Below the pieces are notes generated by a model that searched no databases, was not told where the DNA came from, and saw only the letters and a program-made list of their open reading frames with translations. This document shows positions 1-41,500 of a DNA stretch of 64,000 nucleotides, piece by piece. The stretch is taken from contig CM057157.1 of assembly GCA_029962745.1 (NCBI GenBank), forward strand, positions 7,625,318 to 7,689,317, in the 5' to 3' direction. Position numbers and translations under genes: made by a program. The stretch comes from Echinometra lucunter (lineage: Eukaryota; Echinodermata; Echinoidea; Camarodonta; Echinometridae). The stretch's first letter is position 1, and the number at the start of each line of letters is the position of its first letter.

Positions 1-504
1 ATTATTCAGCTGCACTACTTAAGATATTGGTGGTGCATTGTATTGCATAGGAGCTGATGGAGTAATGTCAGTATTATGTTTCATCTTTACATTAACACAG
101 CAAGGGGTTAAGCAGTCCAAATCTGGAATCGTGTTAGATTGAGCAGCAATATATTTTTTTGACAGTTTCAGGATTTATCTAATTGCTTTTCTCGGAAGAG
201 TTTAGGGTTCAGTACTTGGTATTGTAATCACAGATTTCTTTGTTTATGAAAAATTATGTATTATGTTTGTCTTGCTTTTTTAACTCTGTGTATTATGGCT
301 GTCACGGTTTATGATGAAAATATTCTGTAAATGAAACATGGGCACCTGCTGTCATAGTTACGGTAGAAGGGTGTACAAATTTATGCTGTGTAATTCGCGT
401 TTAATATTATGAGTGTGGACAATGCAATTTACCTTTGTTTAATAATGTTTTGTGAGAATAAGAGTGATTGTGAGTATGTGTATGTGGCATACGGTATTAT
501 TCAG

Positions 505-2370
505 TGTTTCCCTTTTTATACTCTTACATAAATTTAAATAATTGTGTGTGCATTTACAAGGCTAAAATCTCTTACCACCAAAAAAACTGTGATTTGTCCA
601 TTTTTGTGTCACTTTAGCTGTTCTGTAACGGCTGAAGATGTTTAAGTCGGTTAGTTGTGTATCCTTTTAGTTGCACTCTTCCTCTCTCTTGTTTTAATAC
701 TTGAGGTTCATAGCCAAATTTTTGTGTAAGAACCTATAAACTTGCAATAAAACAGTGAAAAAATTTGGTCAAAATGATAAAATGATGTTTTGGGTACGTG
801 AGGTGAATCCATTCCTGTGAAACGATAGTGGGCAGAAACATAATTTGAGAAGGCACTAGCATTGCGTGTCATGTAGCATTCCATCATACAGGTATACATG
901 TATTTCCTTTCATTGCCCTACACACATACATGTATTACCATAGATAGAAACTAAATGTAAGCAATCTTTGAGATCTGTCCATTACCACATTCTTTTAAAT
1001 CTGGCCTTTACACTGTAAGATAATCACATTGTTGACAATGAACATAGTCTATGCAATACCCACTTGTCTTTAATATCACTAGAGTACCCCTATGTGTTTC
1101 TTTGATAAGAAAGAATAATTATTTGCTGTTTGTGAAATAAGATTTGTCATCATGTGGTATTGTATTAAAATTTTGTTTTATGAAAGTACATTTTCACCAA
1201 CTGTATGCATTTGAATAGTTTGTAAGGAATCCATTCTTTTCCTAGAAAAGATCTGGGATGGGGTGTTGGTAGTGGAGTGACAAAGATCATGAGGGAATGA
1301 GAGAGGAGATAAAGATAAAGATAAAGAAGAATGGAGGAGGAAGATAGATCAGGGGGGCTTTTCATGAAAGTTGTCAGTCATTGACAATTTCAGTAAAATC
1401 CTTGGTTTTGATTGGCTGAGAAGCACCGATTACTGACTGTTACTATGGTAACTGTCGGTGACTGACAACTTGTCAGTGCTGACAACTTCCATGAAACAGT
1501 CCCCAGAAAATGAGGAAGACTGGAAAGTTAGGGGGAGGGGGGGGGGGCACAATTGGAAAAGGAGAGAGAAAGAAAGAAAAAGGTGATTTATGAATAGATG
1601 GACGATATAGCGACAGGAGAGTGGGAGAGAGAGATAGAGAGAGAAGGGGAAAGGATGTATTGCTGTTGTCAGGATCTTCCCATTTTCAGTGCAACAACCT
1701 TTCATGAGATTTATATGATCTGCACTTATTTGGGTATCTGAATCATATGTTCTCGGCTAGCCATCACGTCAATGGTGTGATTTATATACAGTGTAAGGAC
1801 ACAAACAAGGAAAACGCGAATGCCGCCCAACATACACACTCACAATCACGCACACCACACCAAGAAACACAGTATATAACACTCAAAACAAATTAACGCT
1901 TTCCCATGGAGTTTTGATACATAAATTTCAGATAAAATTTCATAATAGCACTTGGTGACAACCGAAAAGCGATAGCGCCAGATCAATTCAAAGAATGCCA
2001 CCAACTTATCATTTAAAATGAAATGAAATGAAATGGGACTCACCGAGGAGAATTAATTTCAAACTATGGTCTGAAAGCATGTGGGTACCGATGTAGGTAC
2101 AGCATGTAGTCTTGCTCTCTACCCGAATAACGATTATACAGAGATATGGCATGAGCATTAACAAACAAACAAACAAACAAACAGCAGCAACAACAAAACA
2201 ACAACAACAACCAGAAAGTGATGATGATAAGTAAATACCAGACAAAGGAAATAAATATCATGTTAAATGACAGCAGACAAGAACAAGTCAGCCACTTTAA
2301 GTATCTCGGCAGTGTACTGAAATGAAGATTGCAAGTCTGCTAAAGAGGTCATCTTGCGCTCAGCGCAGGC
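505..2370. repeat. Intergenic block, inverted counterpart at 52734-54625
   Basis: Non-coding DNA matching contig C in inverse orientation with small indels. Contains a palindromic MITE (about 1360-1505) and a (CAAA)n tract at 2161-2182. No supported gene. Confidence 0.8.
1360..1505. mobile_element. Palindromic MITE (TTGTCAGTC family)
   Basis: Arms of the type AAAGTTGTCAGTCATTGAC and its inverse flank a short core containing TTTTGATTGGCTGAGAAGC. The counterpart lies at about 53670-53815. Confidence 0.65.
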
Positions 2371-2830
2371 AAGAGCTGCCTTATTGATCTTGCCTTCAGA
2401 AAGCGTCTAAGGAAGGTATTAGTCTGGAGTGTATTGCTGTATGGGGCAGAGACAGGGACGCTCTCCAAGAAGGATATACAACGTCTGGAGGCTGCTAAAA
2501 TGTGGTGCTGGCGCAAACTACTAGGTGTGTCGTGAGAGATAGAACGTCGAATGATCTGAAGAGGTATTGCGCCATGTTCAAGAAGAGCACAAAGACAGAA
2601 GAAATGGATAGGTCACTTAATGCGACATGATGGCTTGATGGTCAGAGTTATAGAAGGTCACCTGCATGGAAAGAAGGCAAAGGGGAGACCTCGCAAAGGC
2701 TTCCTAGATGATTTGATAGCAGATCAACAGGATATGATCTGAAACGGATGACTCAAGAGCGTAGCACTTGGAGAGACATTTGTCATAAAAACTAATTGGG
2801 TTACTGAATCTGTCAGTAAAATGACAGATC
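2281..2830 (+). mobile_element. LINE reverse transcriptase 3' fragment (decayed)
   Basis: Conceptual translation gives VSHFKYLGSVL, then VWSVLLYGAETGTLSKKD, EAAKMWCWRKLLGVS and KGRPRKGFLDD, the C-terminal part of an APE-type LINE protein. Frameshifts and stops are present. Relative to contigs B and C there is an internal deletion near 2371. Confidence 0.75.
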
Positions 2831-4071
2831 ACTATTGATGATGAGTACGCCCCCCCAAAAAGGGTTAAACAGTTGGAAAAATTCTCGCCATCTGAGCATT
2901 TCAAAATATTTTCAGGGAATTTTCATACCTATGAATAGCTCAGGTTCTCTTCTATCATATCTTGCTCACTGATATCTCAAAATATTTTACCCTTGGGGGG
3001 AGCAAAAGGAAATTTGTGAAGGGTGCAAAATTTGAGCTTGACAAGAATTGGTATTTGCTCTGGTTGCTATTAGCAGAGCTGAGAGTAAACTCTGGAGGCT
3101 TAGTTTTTTTTTTCGTATTATGATGGCTTTAAAACAAACAAAAAAATTATACATGTACTTATGTGCGCGTTCTGACATATCTCATTATCAAACATGTCAT
3201 GCTTGAGTGAGAATTCGAATACTTGACAGATTGATTTGAATATTTCTTTTAGGTAATATAGTGTATATTACCATGCATGTGATCTTATTTTCATGACATC
3301 TAAATTATGCCACTTTAATGTTATAACTTACCAAAAAATAACCTTTCAAAACATCTTAGTATGTAGCTCACCTCCGCATGACAATGAGATATGCCATAAC
3401 ATAAACACAACGATGGATATCCATTCATAAATATTGTCAGAAAGCCTTCAGAGTATTAAAATTTAACACTACTTTCAGCTTCGCTGATATACCAATCAGC
3501 ACAAATACCCGTTCTTGTCAAGTCCTAATTTTGCACCCTTTCACAAAAATTATTTTTGCTCGCTCAAGGATATTCTTTTTTTATATTTTGGCTGGGATTC
3601 AATAGAAGAGACCTTGGGCTATCCACCGGTAAGAAGATTTCCTGAAAATATTTTGAAATATTTAGTTGAGCGGTTTCTTTTCCAACCGTGAAATTTTTTG
3701 GGCTACACTGTACTATATATCACACGCGCCACGCTCTGATGATTCTTTACATTTTTACAAGAAAGGGAATTGTGATATCAAAATTTCGGAGTGAAATGTG
3801 CGTATTGTATTTACCCGTTCCAAGATCCCATGCATACCATGTAGCACTGAACTTCCTTTTAAACATACATGTATTTGAAGAGCTGCATTTCCTGAAGGAT
3901 ATCTAGTTTGAGAAAGGATTGTCGTACCATTTTTCTATCGCGTTGACTGATCGTCAAAACATACCACCACTAAGCACAATTTTAAATGGTTGTCAACACT
4001 TCTGTATCTTTACTTTGAAGAGTGCAAAAAAGTTACTCCTGATTCCCTAGAGAAGGAAAACCACTCAGAAG

Positions 4072-4103
<32 letters not shown>

Positions 4104-4230
4104 TGCATCAACAGGAGTCGAAACCAGTCTGTAAAGGGAAGTGGAGTGAATAGTATTCAGCTATACACAAATCGAGAGCTGAAGGACAAGCCAGAATAGT
4201 CCCCTGCCGTTTGACTTAAACAGAAATATT
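2830..4230. other. Upstream flank of copy A exon 1
   Basis: Non-coding, closely matching 37085-38470 upstream of copy B exon 1. Probably includes the promoter and 5' UTR, but no TATA box or initiator can be assigned with confidence. A (TA)n tract at 4073-4104 is much shorter in copy B. Confidence 0.5.
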
Positions 4231-4234
4231 GGAG

Positions 4235-32648
<28,414 letters not shown>

Positions 32649-34360
32649 AGCCAAGAATTTTTAGAAAATGATTTATTTTAAAGTCAATATCCCTTTAAAT
32701 TCTTGATAATATATATGACTGCGCTTTTAGAACTGGTTGTATAAAGCTGTCGTCATCGGCGGAAATACGTGGTCGATTTTTTCGGGGAGGGGGGGGGGGG
32801 GGGATGGGGTTACAGTCCCACCACGAATTGTAATCTTGGTACTTAGAATTTTGTAGTATTAAGAAAGCACGCCCCAAAAGCTGATGATCTTTTTTAGTTT
32901 TATTGTAAAAACAAACAAACAAAAACAAAAAACAAAACAAAAGCAAACCCTAAAATATCTGAGAATTTTCGGATGTATTTTCATCACGTTTCAAGGCAGA
33001 TTTTTTTTTCGCCCATGCCTGCTGTATGACGCATCCAGTCTTCAGACGATATTATCATGAAATGGTAAACCTGGTAAAAGATTATAAGACCCCTTCATTC
33101 ATGAAAGAATTATATCCCTATGAGGATTTTTAACACTTTTAAGAATCCAGTTTTGCCGGAAAAACCCAAACAAACAACCAAAAAAGAGTACATGTATCTT
33201 GACCCTAGCGTAAGGGGCATTGGGGGTTTCTTCCCTTACGTGGGGGGTTTCTTCACTTATGTAAAATCCTGACCTTGCTGAAAACGTGAGTTCTTAATAG
33301 TGCTTTGAAAGTATTTTAATCACAGAATGACATCTGTTAGGTTTTATTAAAGGAGTTTTTTTTGTAACCGCTTTGTTATCATAGGTGTACTGCTGGTCAT
33401 TCTTATAGTTTGTGTTTTATCGACGTCAAAGCATATCTATTTAGGAGGAGATTGTTATTTTGAAGTTTTATGTATGCCCTTAGTTTATTGTAATATTCTT
33501 TGTTATCATCGTTAAATCATTATTCCAGGAAATATACCTTTCATTTGATTTATTAGCTCTGCTATCCAGCATCAGTATCGAGTCATGGCTATTGGTTAAA
33601 ATATGAGCTCTGGATAAATCATACAGCTGCGATGCACATTTGCGTTGCATTTATGTTCTGCTATTTTGTATAACTTCTGTGCATGTGTCTGATGTTCAGT
33701 TCATTCTTTAAAATTTAATGTAATATCATAGCTCTTTGAGCGGCGTCTTGAGTCAGAGTGCGCGCTTCAGAAATTTATTCTTATCATTCCTCTTATGACA
33801 TTGTTTTGTTTAAAATTAACTGCTGATGTACACAAATACTGTGTCCCTAACTTGTCAAAAGAGGAAAGTACAGTTCAATATATAAAAGTGCTTTGTGGAG
33901 AATATCATTCGAATAATATCAGTAAAGTCCAAATTGATTTCACACGGCCTTCTTTTAATGTGCGAACGTCAGTCTGAGTTTTAGTTATTAACTTAATAAG
34001 TTAAGCACGTCAACTAGTCCACTCAATGGTCGCCTTCATGCTAATTGAGAGTATATTGGAACTCGAAATATATTGTTTTAGAAATATCATTTAAAGCTCA
34101 TATTTGCATATCGTGTAGTGACATGGCTCCCCCTAACATAAAGGGCAAATTATCTTTTGGCGACTGGTACACTTTAATGTTACAGGGTTAGTTTTAGGGA
34201 CGGGTCCAGGTTTAGGATAATAATTAGGTTGATGCAGAAAATTGGCAATGGAGCTCATTTCACAAGGGCAAGTGTTATAATTAGCCAGTGGCCTGTTGAG
34301 AGACAACATTGATTCAAATATAAATAAAACTATAAACATGCTAAAAGTGATATACAGGAA
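32649..34360. other. 3' flank of copy A
   Basis: 3' UTR and intergenic DNA. Poly-G at 32787-32804 and a run of (CAAA)-type repeats at 32911-32945. No clear polyadenylation signal near the stop could be assigned. Mirrored at 59460-61171. Confidence 0.55.
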
Positions 34361-34371
34361 CATATGAAGAA

Positions 34372-35066
34372 CTAGGTTCCAAAAGGTACTACGTCCATTT
34401 TTATCCAAATTGATTTTTTGGCATTTATCAACTCATTTTTTACTAGCTTTATACACTAATACTAAAAAAAAAAAAAAAAAAGCTGAATTTCTAAATGGAA
34501 AGTTTAAAAAATGGCATTTAAAATTCAGTTGTACAGTTCCAGAAGGTACTATATCCATTTTACTGTTTTACTTCGGTTCCAAAAAGTACTACATCCACCC
34601 AAATGAAATAATAATCAATTGATTATGAGTAAATCTGTGGACTTAGATTTTTGTAAAGGGTGGTTTTACTATTGTATCATACAGTTGTACAGTCAGCGAA
34701 AGTATCATTCCAAACTCACATTGCTAACTAAAATAATTTAAAAAACATGTTTTTCTCAGAACTTGGATTTATGGATGTAGTACCTGTTGGAACCGAACTC
34801 TTCATTTATGCAAATATTTTATATGACAAAACTTTTTCAAATTCTTCTGTGATTCCACTTTTACTCGACAGCTAGTATGAACTTTGATTTTTATAACAGG
34901 ATTAAATTATAAAGAAATCATTGCAGAATGTGTCGCCTTAACGTGAAAGAGACATTCTTGTGAGATTTAGCACAAACGTAATTGTACAGTGCGGGGGATT
35001 TCGGTTCCAAAAAATACTATATCCTGTTTCGGTTCCAAAAGGTTCTACATCCAGTCAAATAAAAAT
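34372..35066. repeat. Cluster of GGTTCCAAAAGGTACTAC motifs in both orientations
   Basis: Motif seen at about 34375, 34537, 34574, 34776 (inverted), 35003 and 35031. Two of these begin an about 75-bp direct repeat (after 34574 and after 35031) containing AATCTGTGGACTTAG. Mirrored at 58790-59465. Confidence 0.7.
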
Positions 35067-35069
35067 ATG

Positions 35070-35660
35070 ATGAATTGATTATAAATAAATCTGTGGACTT
35101 AGGACTCTTCATATATCGAGAATTAGTATAGGACTTTTACGGATTCGAACAGTCATTCGATTCCGCGCCTAGTGGTATTATTCTTTCTTTTCTTAATATC
35201 AAGGAGATATTTCTGTATTTATTCAAGAGCACATCTTGTCATGCTTGCTACCCGAAATCGGGATGCAACGTCCTAGCACATACATGTGTTTTTATGGTAT
35301 TTGTATTTTTTTTGCTGGTGATTTTATATTAAAATGGTATCTTATTCAAAAAGTCTTTCCTATGATTTAGCTGTGCAAATTCCTTGAAGTAATCTCATGG
35401 ATTACTCTTCTCTAAAAATACATAGTTGTCTAGCATAATGCTGTGCTGTTTGAAGAGAGAATTTGGAGATCATAGTAGAATAATGGTTATATCATATTTA
35501 AACAAGAAATCATCTACACTAGTGTTCGATCACTCACTGTCTTGTTATTCACCTGATATCTCCAATACAGAACGGAATCTTCTCGCCGTCAGCATGATCG
35601 GGGGAGAGGGGGTATCATTTAGTCATTATAGACGAACATATCAGCATCTCATACATGGCA
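35070..35660. other. Intergenic, no feature recognised
   Basis: AT-rich DNA without convincing coding or element structure; mirrored at 58205-58790. Confidence 0.5.
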
Positions 35661-35675
35661 TGTTGATCCTATTCC

Positions 35676-35830
35676 ATCATCATTGTCATCATCATCATCA
35701 CCATCATCATTATCATCATCAGCCGTACCAGCTTCATCATCACCATCCTCATCAGCACCACTTTAATCATCATCGTTATTGTTGTCATCATCATCACCAC
35801 ATGATCACTGTCATGATCAGTGTCATCATC
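35676..35830. repeat. (CAT)n microsatellite
   Basis: Imperfect CAT/ATC repeat giving a spurious histidine-rich frame; mirrored at 58010-58165. Confidence 0.9.
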
Positions 35831-35975
35831 ATACAGTTTTCTTCATCCTTACTTTTAAACCCAATAAACACACTATACGATCCGACTGCCACCCCATGTT
35901 TGAACAAATGGCAGTTTGGATGATGTTTGAAGGTTTGCATGGTGGTACTACGGATAATCGTAGAAGGGTTTACTA

Positions 35976-36113
35976 TGGTGGCCCTGAAATACGCTCGACA
36001 ACAGGTCGAGTGCGACGTGAATTTCGGGGCAAACTTTGCATCCTAGTCGCGAATTTCGCTTCCGTGTCGCGAACTTGTGTCCAAGTCGTGGAATTCATGA
36101 CCCGTGGGGGGGG
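35976..36113. mobile_element. Hairpin element (TGGTGGCCC family), truncated by the gap
   Basis: Starts TGGTGGCCCTGAAATACGCT and continues with the same modules as 17877-18182. It ends in a poly-G at the gap. The inverse copy at 57720-57859 shows what follows. Confidence 0.8.
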
Positions 36114-36613
36114 NNNNNNNNNNNNNNNNNNNNNNNNNNNNNNNNNNNNNNNNNNNNNNNNNNNNNNNNNNNNNNNNNNNNNNNNNNNNNNNNNNNNNNN
36201 NNNNNNNNNNNNNNNNNNNNNNNNNNNNNNNNNNNNNNNNNNNNNNNNNNNNNNNNNNNNNNNNNNNNNNNNNNNNNNNNNNNNNNNNNNNNNNNNNNNN
36301 NNNNNNNNNNNNNNNNNNNNNNNNNNNNNNNNNNNNNNNNNNNNNNNNNNNNNNNNNNNNNNNNNNNNNNNNNNNNNNNNNNNNNNNNNNNNNNNNNNNN
36401 NNNNNNNNNNNNNNNNNNNNNNNNNNNNNNNNNNNNNNNNNNNNNNNNNNNNNNNNNNNNNNNNNNNNNNNNNNNNNNNNNNNNNNNNNNNNNNNNNNNN
36501 NNNNNNNNNNNNNNNNNNNNNNNNNNNNNNNNNNNNNNNNNNNNNNNNNNNNNNNNNNNNNNNNNNNNNNNNNNNNNNNNNNNNNNNNNNNNNNNNNNNN
36601 NNNNNNNNNNNNN
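36114..36613. other. Assembly gap, 500 N
   Basis: A 500-base N run of round size, so probably a scaffold placeholder. Contig A ends inside a poly-G at the border of a palindromic element. Confidence 0.99.
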
Positions 36614-37085
36614 ACTGAGATTGATCTTGCCTTACGGAAGCGCCTAAGGAAGGTATTAGTCTGGAGTGTATTGCTGTATGGGGCAGAGACATGGACGCTC
36701 TCCAAGAAGGATATACAACGTCTGGAGGCTGCTGAAATATGGTGCTGGCGCAAACTACTAGGTGTGTCGTGAGAGATAGAACGTCGAATGATCTGAAGAG
36801 GTATTGCGCCATGTTCAAGAAGAGCACAAAGACAGAAGAAATGGACAGGTCACTTAATGCGACATGATGGCTTGATGGTCAGAGTTATATAAGGTCGCCT
36901 GCATGGAAAGAAGGCAAAGGGGAGATCTCGCAAAGGCTTCCTAGATGATTTGATAGCAGAGTGTGCAGCAACAGGATATGAAGAGCTGAAACGGATGACT
37001 CAAGAGCGTAGCACTTGGAGAGAAATTTGTCATAAAAACTAATTGGGTTACTGAATCTGTCAGTAAAATGACAGATCACTATTGA
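36614..37085 (+). mobile_element. LINE reverse transcriptase 3' part, cut by the gap
   Basis: Open frame TEIDLALRKRLRKV, WSVLLYGAETWTLSKKD, AAEIWCWRKLLGVS, then after a stop GYEELKRMTQERSTWREI. This is the same element as 2281-2830, better preserved; its 5' neighbour is in contig C, reverse strand (52734-53040). Confidence 0.8.
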
Positions 37086-38470
37086 TGATGAGTACGCCCC
37101 CCCCCCCCCAAAAAAAAGGGTTAAACAGTTGGAAAAATTCTCGCCATCTGAGCATTTCAAAATATTTTCAGGGAATTTTCATACCTATGAATAGCTCAGG
37201 TTCTCTTCTATCATATCTCAAAATATTTTACCCTTGGGGGAGCAAAAGGAAATTTGTGAAGGGTGCAAAATTTGAGCTTGACAAGAATTGCTATTTGTTC
37301 TGGTTGTTATTAGCAGAGCTGAGAGTAAACTCTGGAGGCTTAATTTTTTTTTTCGTATTCTGATGGCTTTAAAACAAAACAAAAAAATAATACAGGTACT
37401 TGTGTGCGCGTTCTGACATATCTCATTATCAAACATGTCATGCTTGAGTGAGAATTCGAATACTTGACAGATTGATTTGAAATATTACTTTTAGGTAATA
37501 TACTGTATATGACCATGCATGTGATCCTATTTTCATGACATCTAAATTATGCCACTTTAATGTTATAACTTACCAAAAAATAACTTTTCAAAACATCTTA
37601 TATGTAGCTCACCTCCGCATGACAATGAGATATGCCATAACATAAACACAACGATGGATATTCATTCATAACTATTGTCAGAAAGCCTTCAGAGTATTAA
37701 AATTTAACACTAATTTCAGCTTCGCTGACATACCAACCAGCACAAATACCCGTTCTTGTCAAGTCCGAATTTTGCACCCTTTCAAAAAATTATTTTTGCT
37801 CGCTCAAGGATATTATTTTTTTATATTTTGGCTGGGATTCAATAGAAGAGACCTTGGGCTATCCACCGGTATGAAGATTTCCTGAAAATATTTTGAAATA
37901 TTTAGTTGAGGAGTTTCTTTTCCAACCGTGAACTTTTTGGGCTACAATGTACTATATATCATGTATATCACACGCGCCACGCTCTGATGATTCTTCACAT
38001 TTTACAAGAAAGGGAAATGTGATATCAAAATTTTGGAGTGAAATGTGCGTATTGTATTTACCCGGTCCAAGATTCCGTGCATGACATGTAGCACTGAACT
38101 TCCTTTTAAACATACATGTATTTGAAGAGCTGCATTTCCTGAAGCATATCTAGTTTGAGAAAGGATTGTCGTACCATTTTTCTATCGCGTTGTTGAAACG
38201 ACTGATCGTCAAAACATACCACCACTAAGCACAGTTTTAAATGGTTGTCAACACTTCTGTATCTTTACTTTGAAGAGTGCAAAAAAGCTACTCCTGATTC
38301 CCTAGAGAAGGAAAACCACTCAGAAGTATATATATACATCAACAGGAATCGAAACCAGTCTGTATAAAGGGAAGTGGAGTGAATGGTATTCAGTTATACA
38401 CAAACCGAGAGCCGAAGGACAAGCCAGAATCATTTTCTAGTCCCCTGCCGTTTGACTTAAACAGAAATAT
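37085..38470. other. Upstream flank of copy B exon 1
   Basis: Closely matches 2830-4230 upstream of copy A exon 1, with small indels. Probably holds the promoter and 5' UTR; no element assigned. Confidence 0.5.
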
Positions 38471-38475
38471 TGGAG

Positions 38476-38551
38476 ATGATGACACGTTTTTCGGGGACAT
38501 CTTCAGTTACACTGGAAGGACTATTAGTGATTGTGTTATCATGCTTGCAAG
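38476..38551 (+). CDS. Copy B exon 1: signal peptide
   Basis: Same ATG-ATG start and upstream in-frame stop as copy A; hydrophobic core LLVIVLSCL; phase 1 donor GTAGGC. Near-identical to 4235-4310. Confidence 0.78.
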
Positions 38552-41500
38552 GTAGGCCTATGATAAGCAGTAAAAGCTGCTTATATTTGATTAAAATGGC
38601 GTCGACGAAGTATCTAATAATGAGGGTGGAGATGATGTTGATGATTATGATGATAATTATGATGAGGATGATGATGATGACGAATTTGATGTTGATATTG
38701 ATGGATAGATAGTGACGGCAACAATGATTGTGGTGCTGATTGACGACGTTGATGATTGATAGGTAGGCCTAATGATGATGATGATGATGATGATGATGAC
38801 GAATTGATCATAATTCATGGATAATGGGCATAATGATAGTAACGATAATCACAGAAATTTTACGAGGTAGGTTACTGGGAGTTGAGACATTCTGAAACGT
38901 TTTCAGATTCAGATTCAGATTCATTTATTTCCACATTTCATAAAAAACAACAAAAATACACGGAGAAAGGCAATATATAATATATACATATCAATTAAAC
39001 ACAGAAATGACATTGAAATGACATTAAAAAAAAAATGAACTGAAATATGATTAATAACAAAGCAGATAGATAAGTAACAATAAGGACAAATTATGTAAAT
39101 GTGGGGGATTATTTGAAAAGTCGAAGACTTATAACATAACCCCAAATTTTTATGAAAAAAGAATGTTTCAAGTTGGGAAAGAAAGACAGAAGATAAGGAA
39201 AATAATACAAGCATACAAATTCATAAGAATAGACATATAGTTGAGGTAAAATGAACATGGGAATTATAGTTTATGTAAAAGGTACGTTTTAAGTTTGGAT
39301 TTAAACATATTTACGGAATGTGAATTCTTTATATTTTCAGGTAGACTGTTCCAAAATACAGGGCCATTGTGAGATAATGATTTCTTAGATAAGGACAATT
39401 TTCCACATGGAACACAGTAATCAGATTTTATTTAATCAGAAATTACAAAAAAATTTACAGGGAAAAATGGCGCCTCTCATTGTATTGCCATGGAAGAAGA
39501 AGAAGAAGAAGAAGAAGAAGAAGAAGAAGAAGAAGAAGAAGAAGAAGAGGAGGAGGAGGAGGAAGAAGAAGAAGAAAAGAAAATTAAATTAATCAAAAGT
39601 TCATGATACAAGAAGGTGTAAAGTGCTTTCAATTAGTGGACGGTTAGTATAATTTTTCTTAAAATGACTATACTGTCAGATCTTAGTACTGAATATTACT
39701 AGTCCGACGATAAATTAGGTTCTGCTAAAATGAATAAATACCACTGGAAAATAATTAAGCAATTACTCACTGGCTATAGTGTACTTAAGTTTAATCAAGA
39801 GCCAGCTGCTCAGTAAATGTACCGTCATTTTCGGTACATCTAACAAGGCAAACGCCAAGCGTTGTCTCGCCTGCATATTGCAGTCATGAAGAGACTGCAT
39901 GTCAAAACTATGCTATATGACTTCTGAGGCTGTCAGCAGTTTAGGGGGTGAATTGTGGTTCTGACAGTTTACATATGCAATAATGGTATAGGCCTACTTT
40001 ATCCCTAGAATGAACTCTGTTGAACTGAAGTAAAATGTTAGTGTTAAAAAGTATCAAATTATAAAGTTCATGTCATTACAGGAACAAAGTGGTGTAAATC
40101 ATAGCACAGTGCCAGTCATGGAAAGTTCATTGACCTTTAACCTTAATCAAATTCAATTCACATTCAAACTTGACCTGCACCTTCAAGAGATGGACCTCTG
40201 GTATGAATTTGGTGATTCCACGTCAAAGCTATAGAAAGTTATTAGGTGTACAACATAGCACAGTGCCAGTTATGAAAAGTTCATTGACCTTTGACCTTTG
40301 ACCTTAATCAAATTCAACTCACATTCGAACTTGACCTGCACCTTCAAGAGATGGACCTCTCATATGAATTTGGCAATCCTACCTCGAAGGTATAGAAAGT
40401 TATTGTGTGTACAACATAGCACAGTGCCAGTCATGGAAAGTTCATTGACCTTTGACCTCTGACCTTATTCAAATTCAACTCATACTCAAACTTGACCTGT
40501 GCCTTCAAGAGATGTACCTCTGGTATAAATTTGGTGATCCCACCTCGAAGCTATAGAAAGTAATTGTGTGTACAACACAGCACAGTGCCAGTCATGGAAA
40601 GTTCATTGACCTTTGACCTTTGACCTTAATCAAATTCAACTCACATTCGAACTTGACCTGCACCTTCAAGAGATGGACCTCTTGTATGAATTTGGCAATC
40701 CTACCTCGAAGGTATAAAAAGTTATTGTGTGTACAATATAGCACAGTGCCAGTCATGGAAAGTTCATTGACCTTTGACCTTTGACCTTATTCAAATTCGA
40801 CTCATATTCGAACTTGACCTGCGCCTTCAAGAGATGGACCTCTGGTATGAATTTGGTGATCCCACCTTAAAGCTATAGAAAGTTATTGGGTGTACAACAC
40901 AATTGTTGACGACGACGCCGACGCCGCCGACGACGCCGACGACGACGCCTACGCCGACACCGGAAATAGTGATACCTATGTCTCGCTCCGCTACGCAGGC
41001 GAGACAAAAACGAAAAAGTTTATATTGGAGGAAGAGATGTTAGTCACGGGTCGAAATTATTGCAATATGAAGATAATGATAATGACAGTGATAAGTGACA
41101 GACTTTTTGGATGACAGTGCTGAGAACGATGACAACGATTGCGCTGATGCAATGCCTATATGGCTTTTCTAGAGGTGATAATGTCGATGATATTAGTGAT
41201 AGCCCCAAAGCGGTATAGCTCTGATGAAAAGGATAGAGAGTACTTACGAACAGAATGGTGTGTAAGGTGATGGGATGGCTTTGGTATTAACCTTCCTCGT
41301 AATATTTTTTCCCTTTTTTTCTAGATTTCTTGTCAGTTAGAATCAACAGGAATGTGAATTTCTTTGAATAATTCATAATCAGTTTCATGTGGGTATTAAT
41401 TAAGGTCAGTCGTTATGCTGCGGGAATTTTTTCCCCACTAGTAAGGCCAGATGCAACAGTTACAGATCGTTATTTCGAAGGTTCGTTATTCGGTTTATGG

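Noticed and set aside
35426..35923. Histidine-rich open frame
   Set aside because: Arises from a CAT repeat in intergenic DNA; the mirrored copy at 57912-58178 has different frame limits.
35779..36827. Long open frames on both strands across the first gap
   Set aside because: They consist mainly of N translated as X; the real sequence on either side belongs to a CAT microsatellite, a hairpin element and a LINE fragment.
40104..40902. CRISPR-like array
   Set aside because: The repeats are 161-bp tandem units without distinct spacers, in animal DNA.
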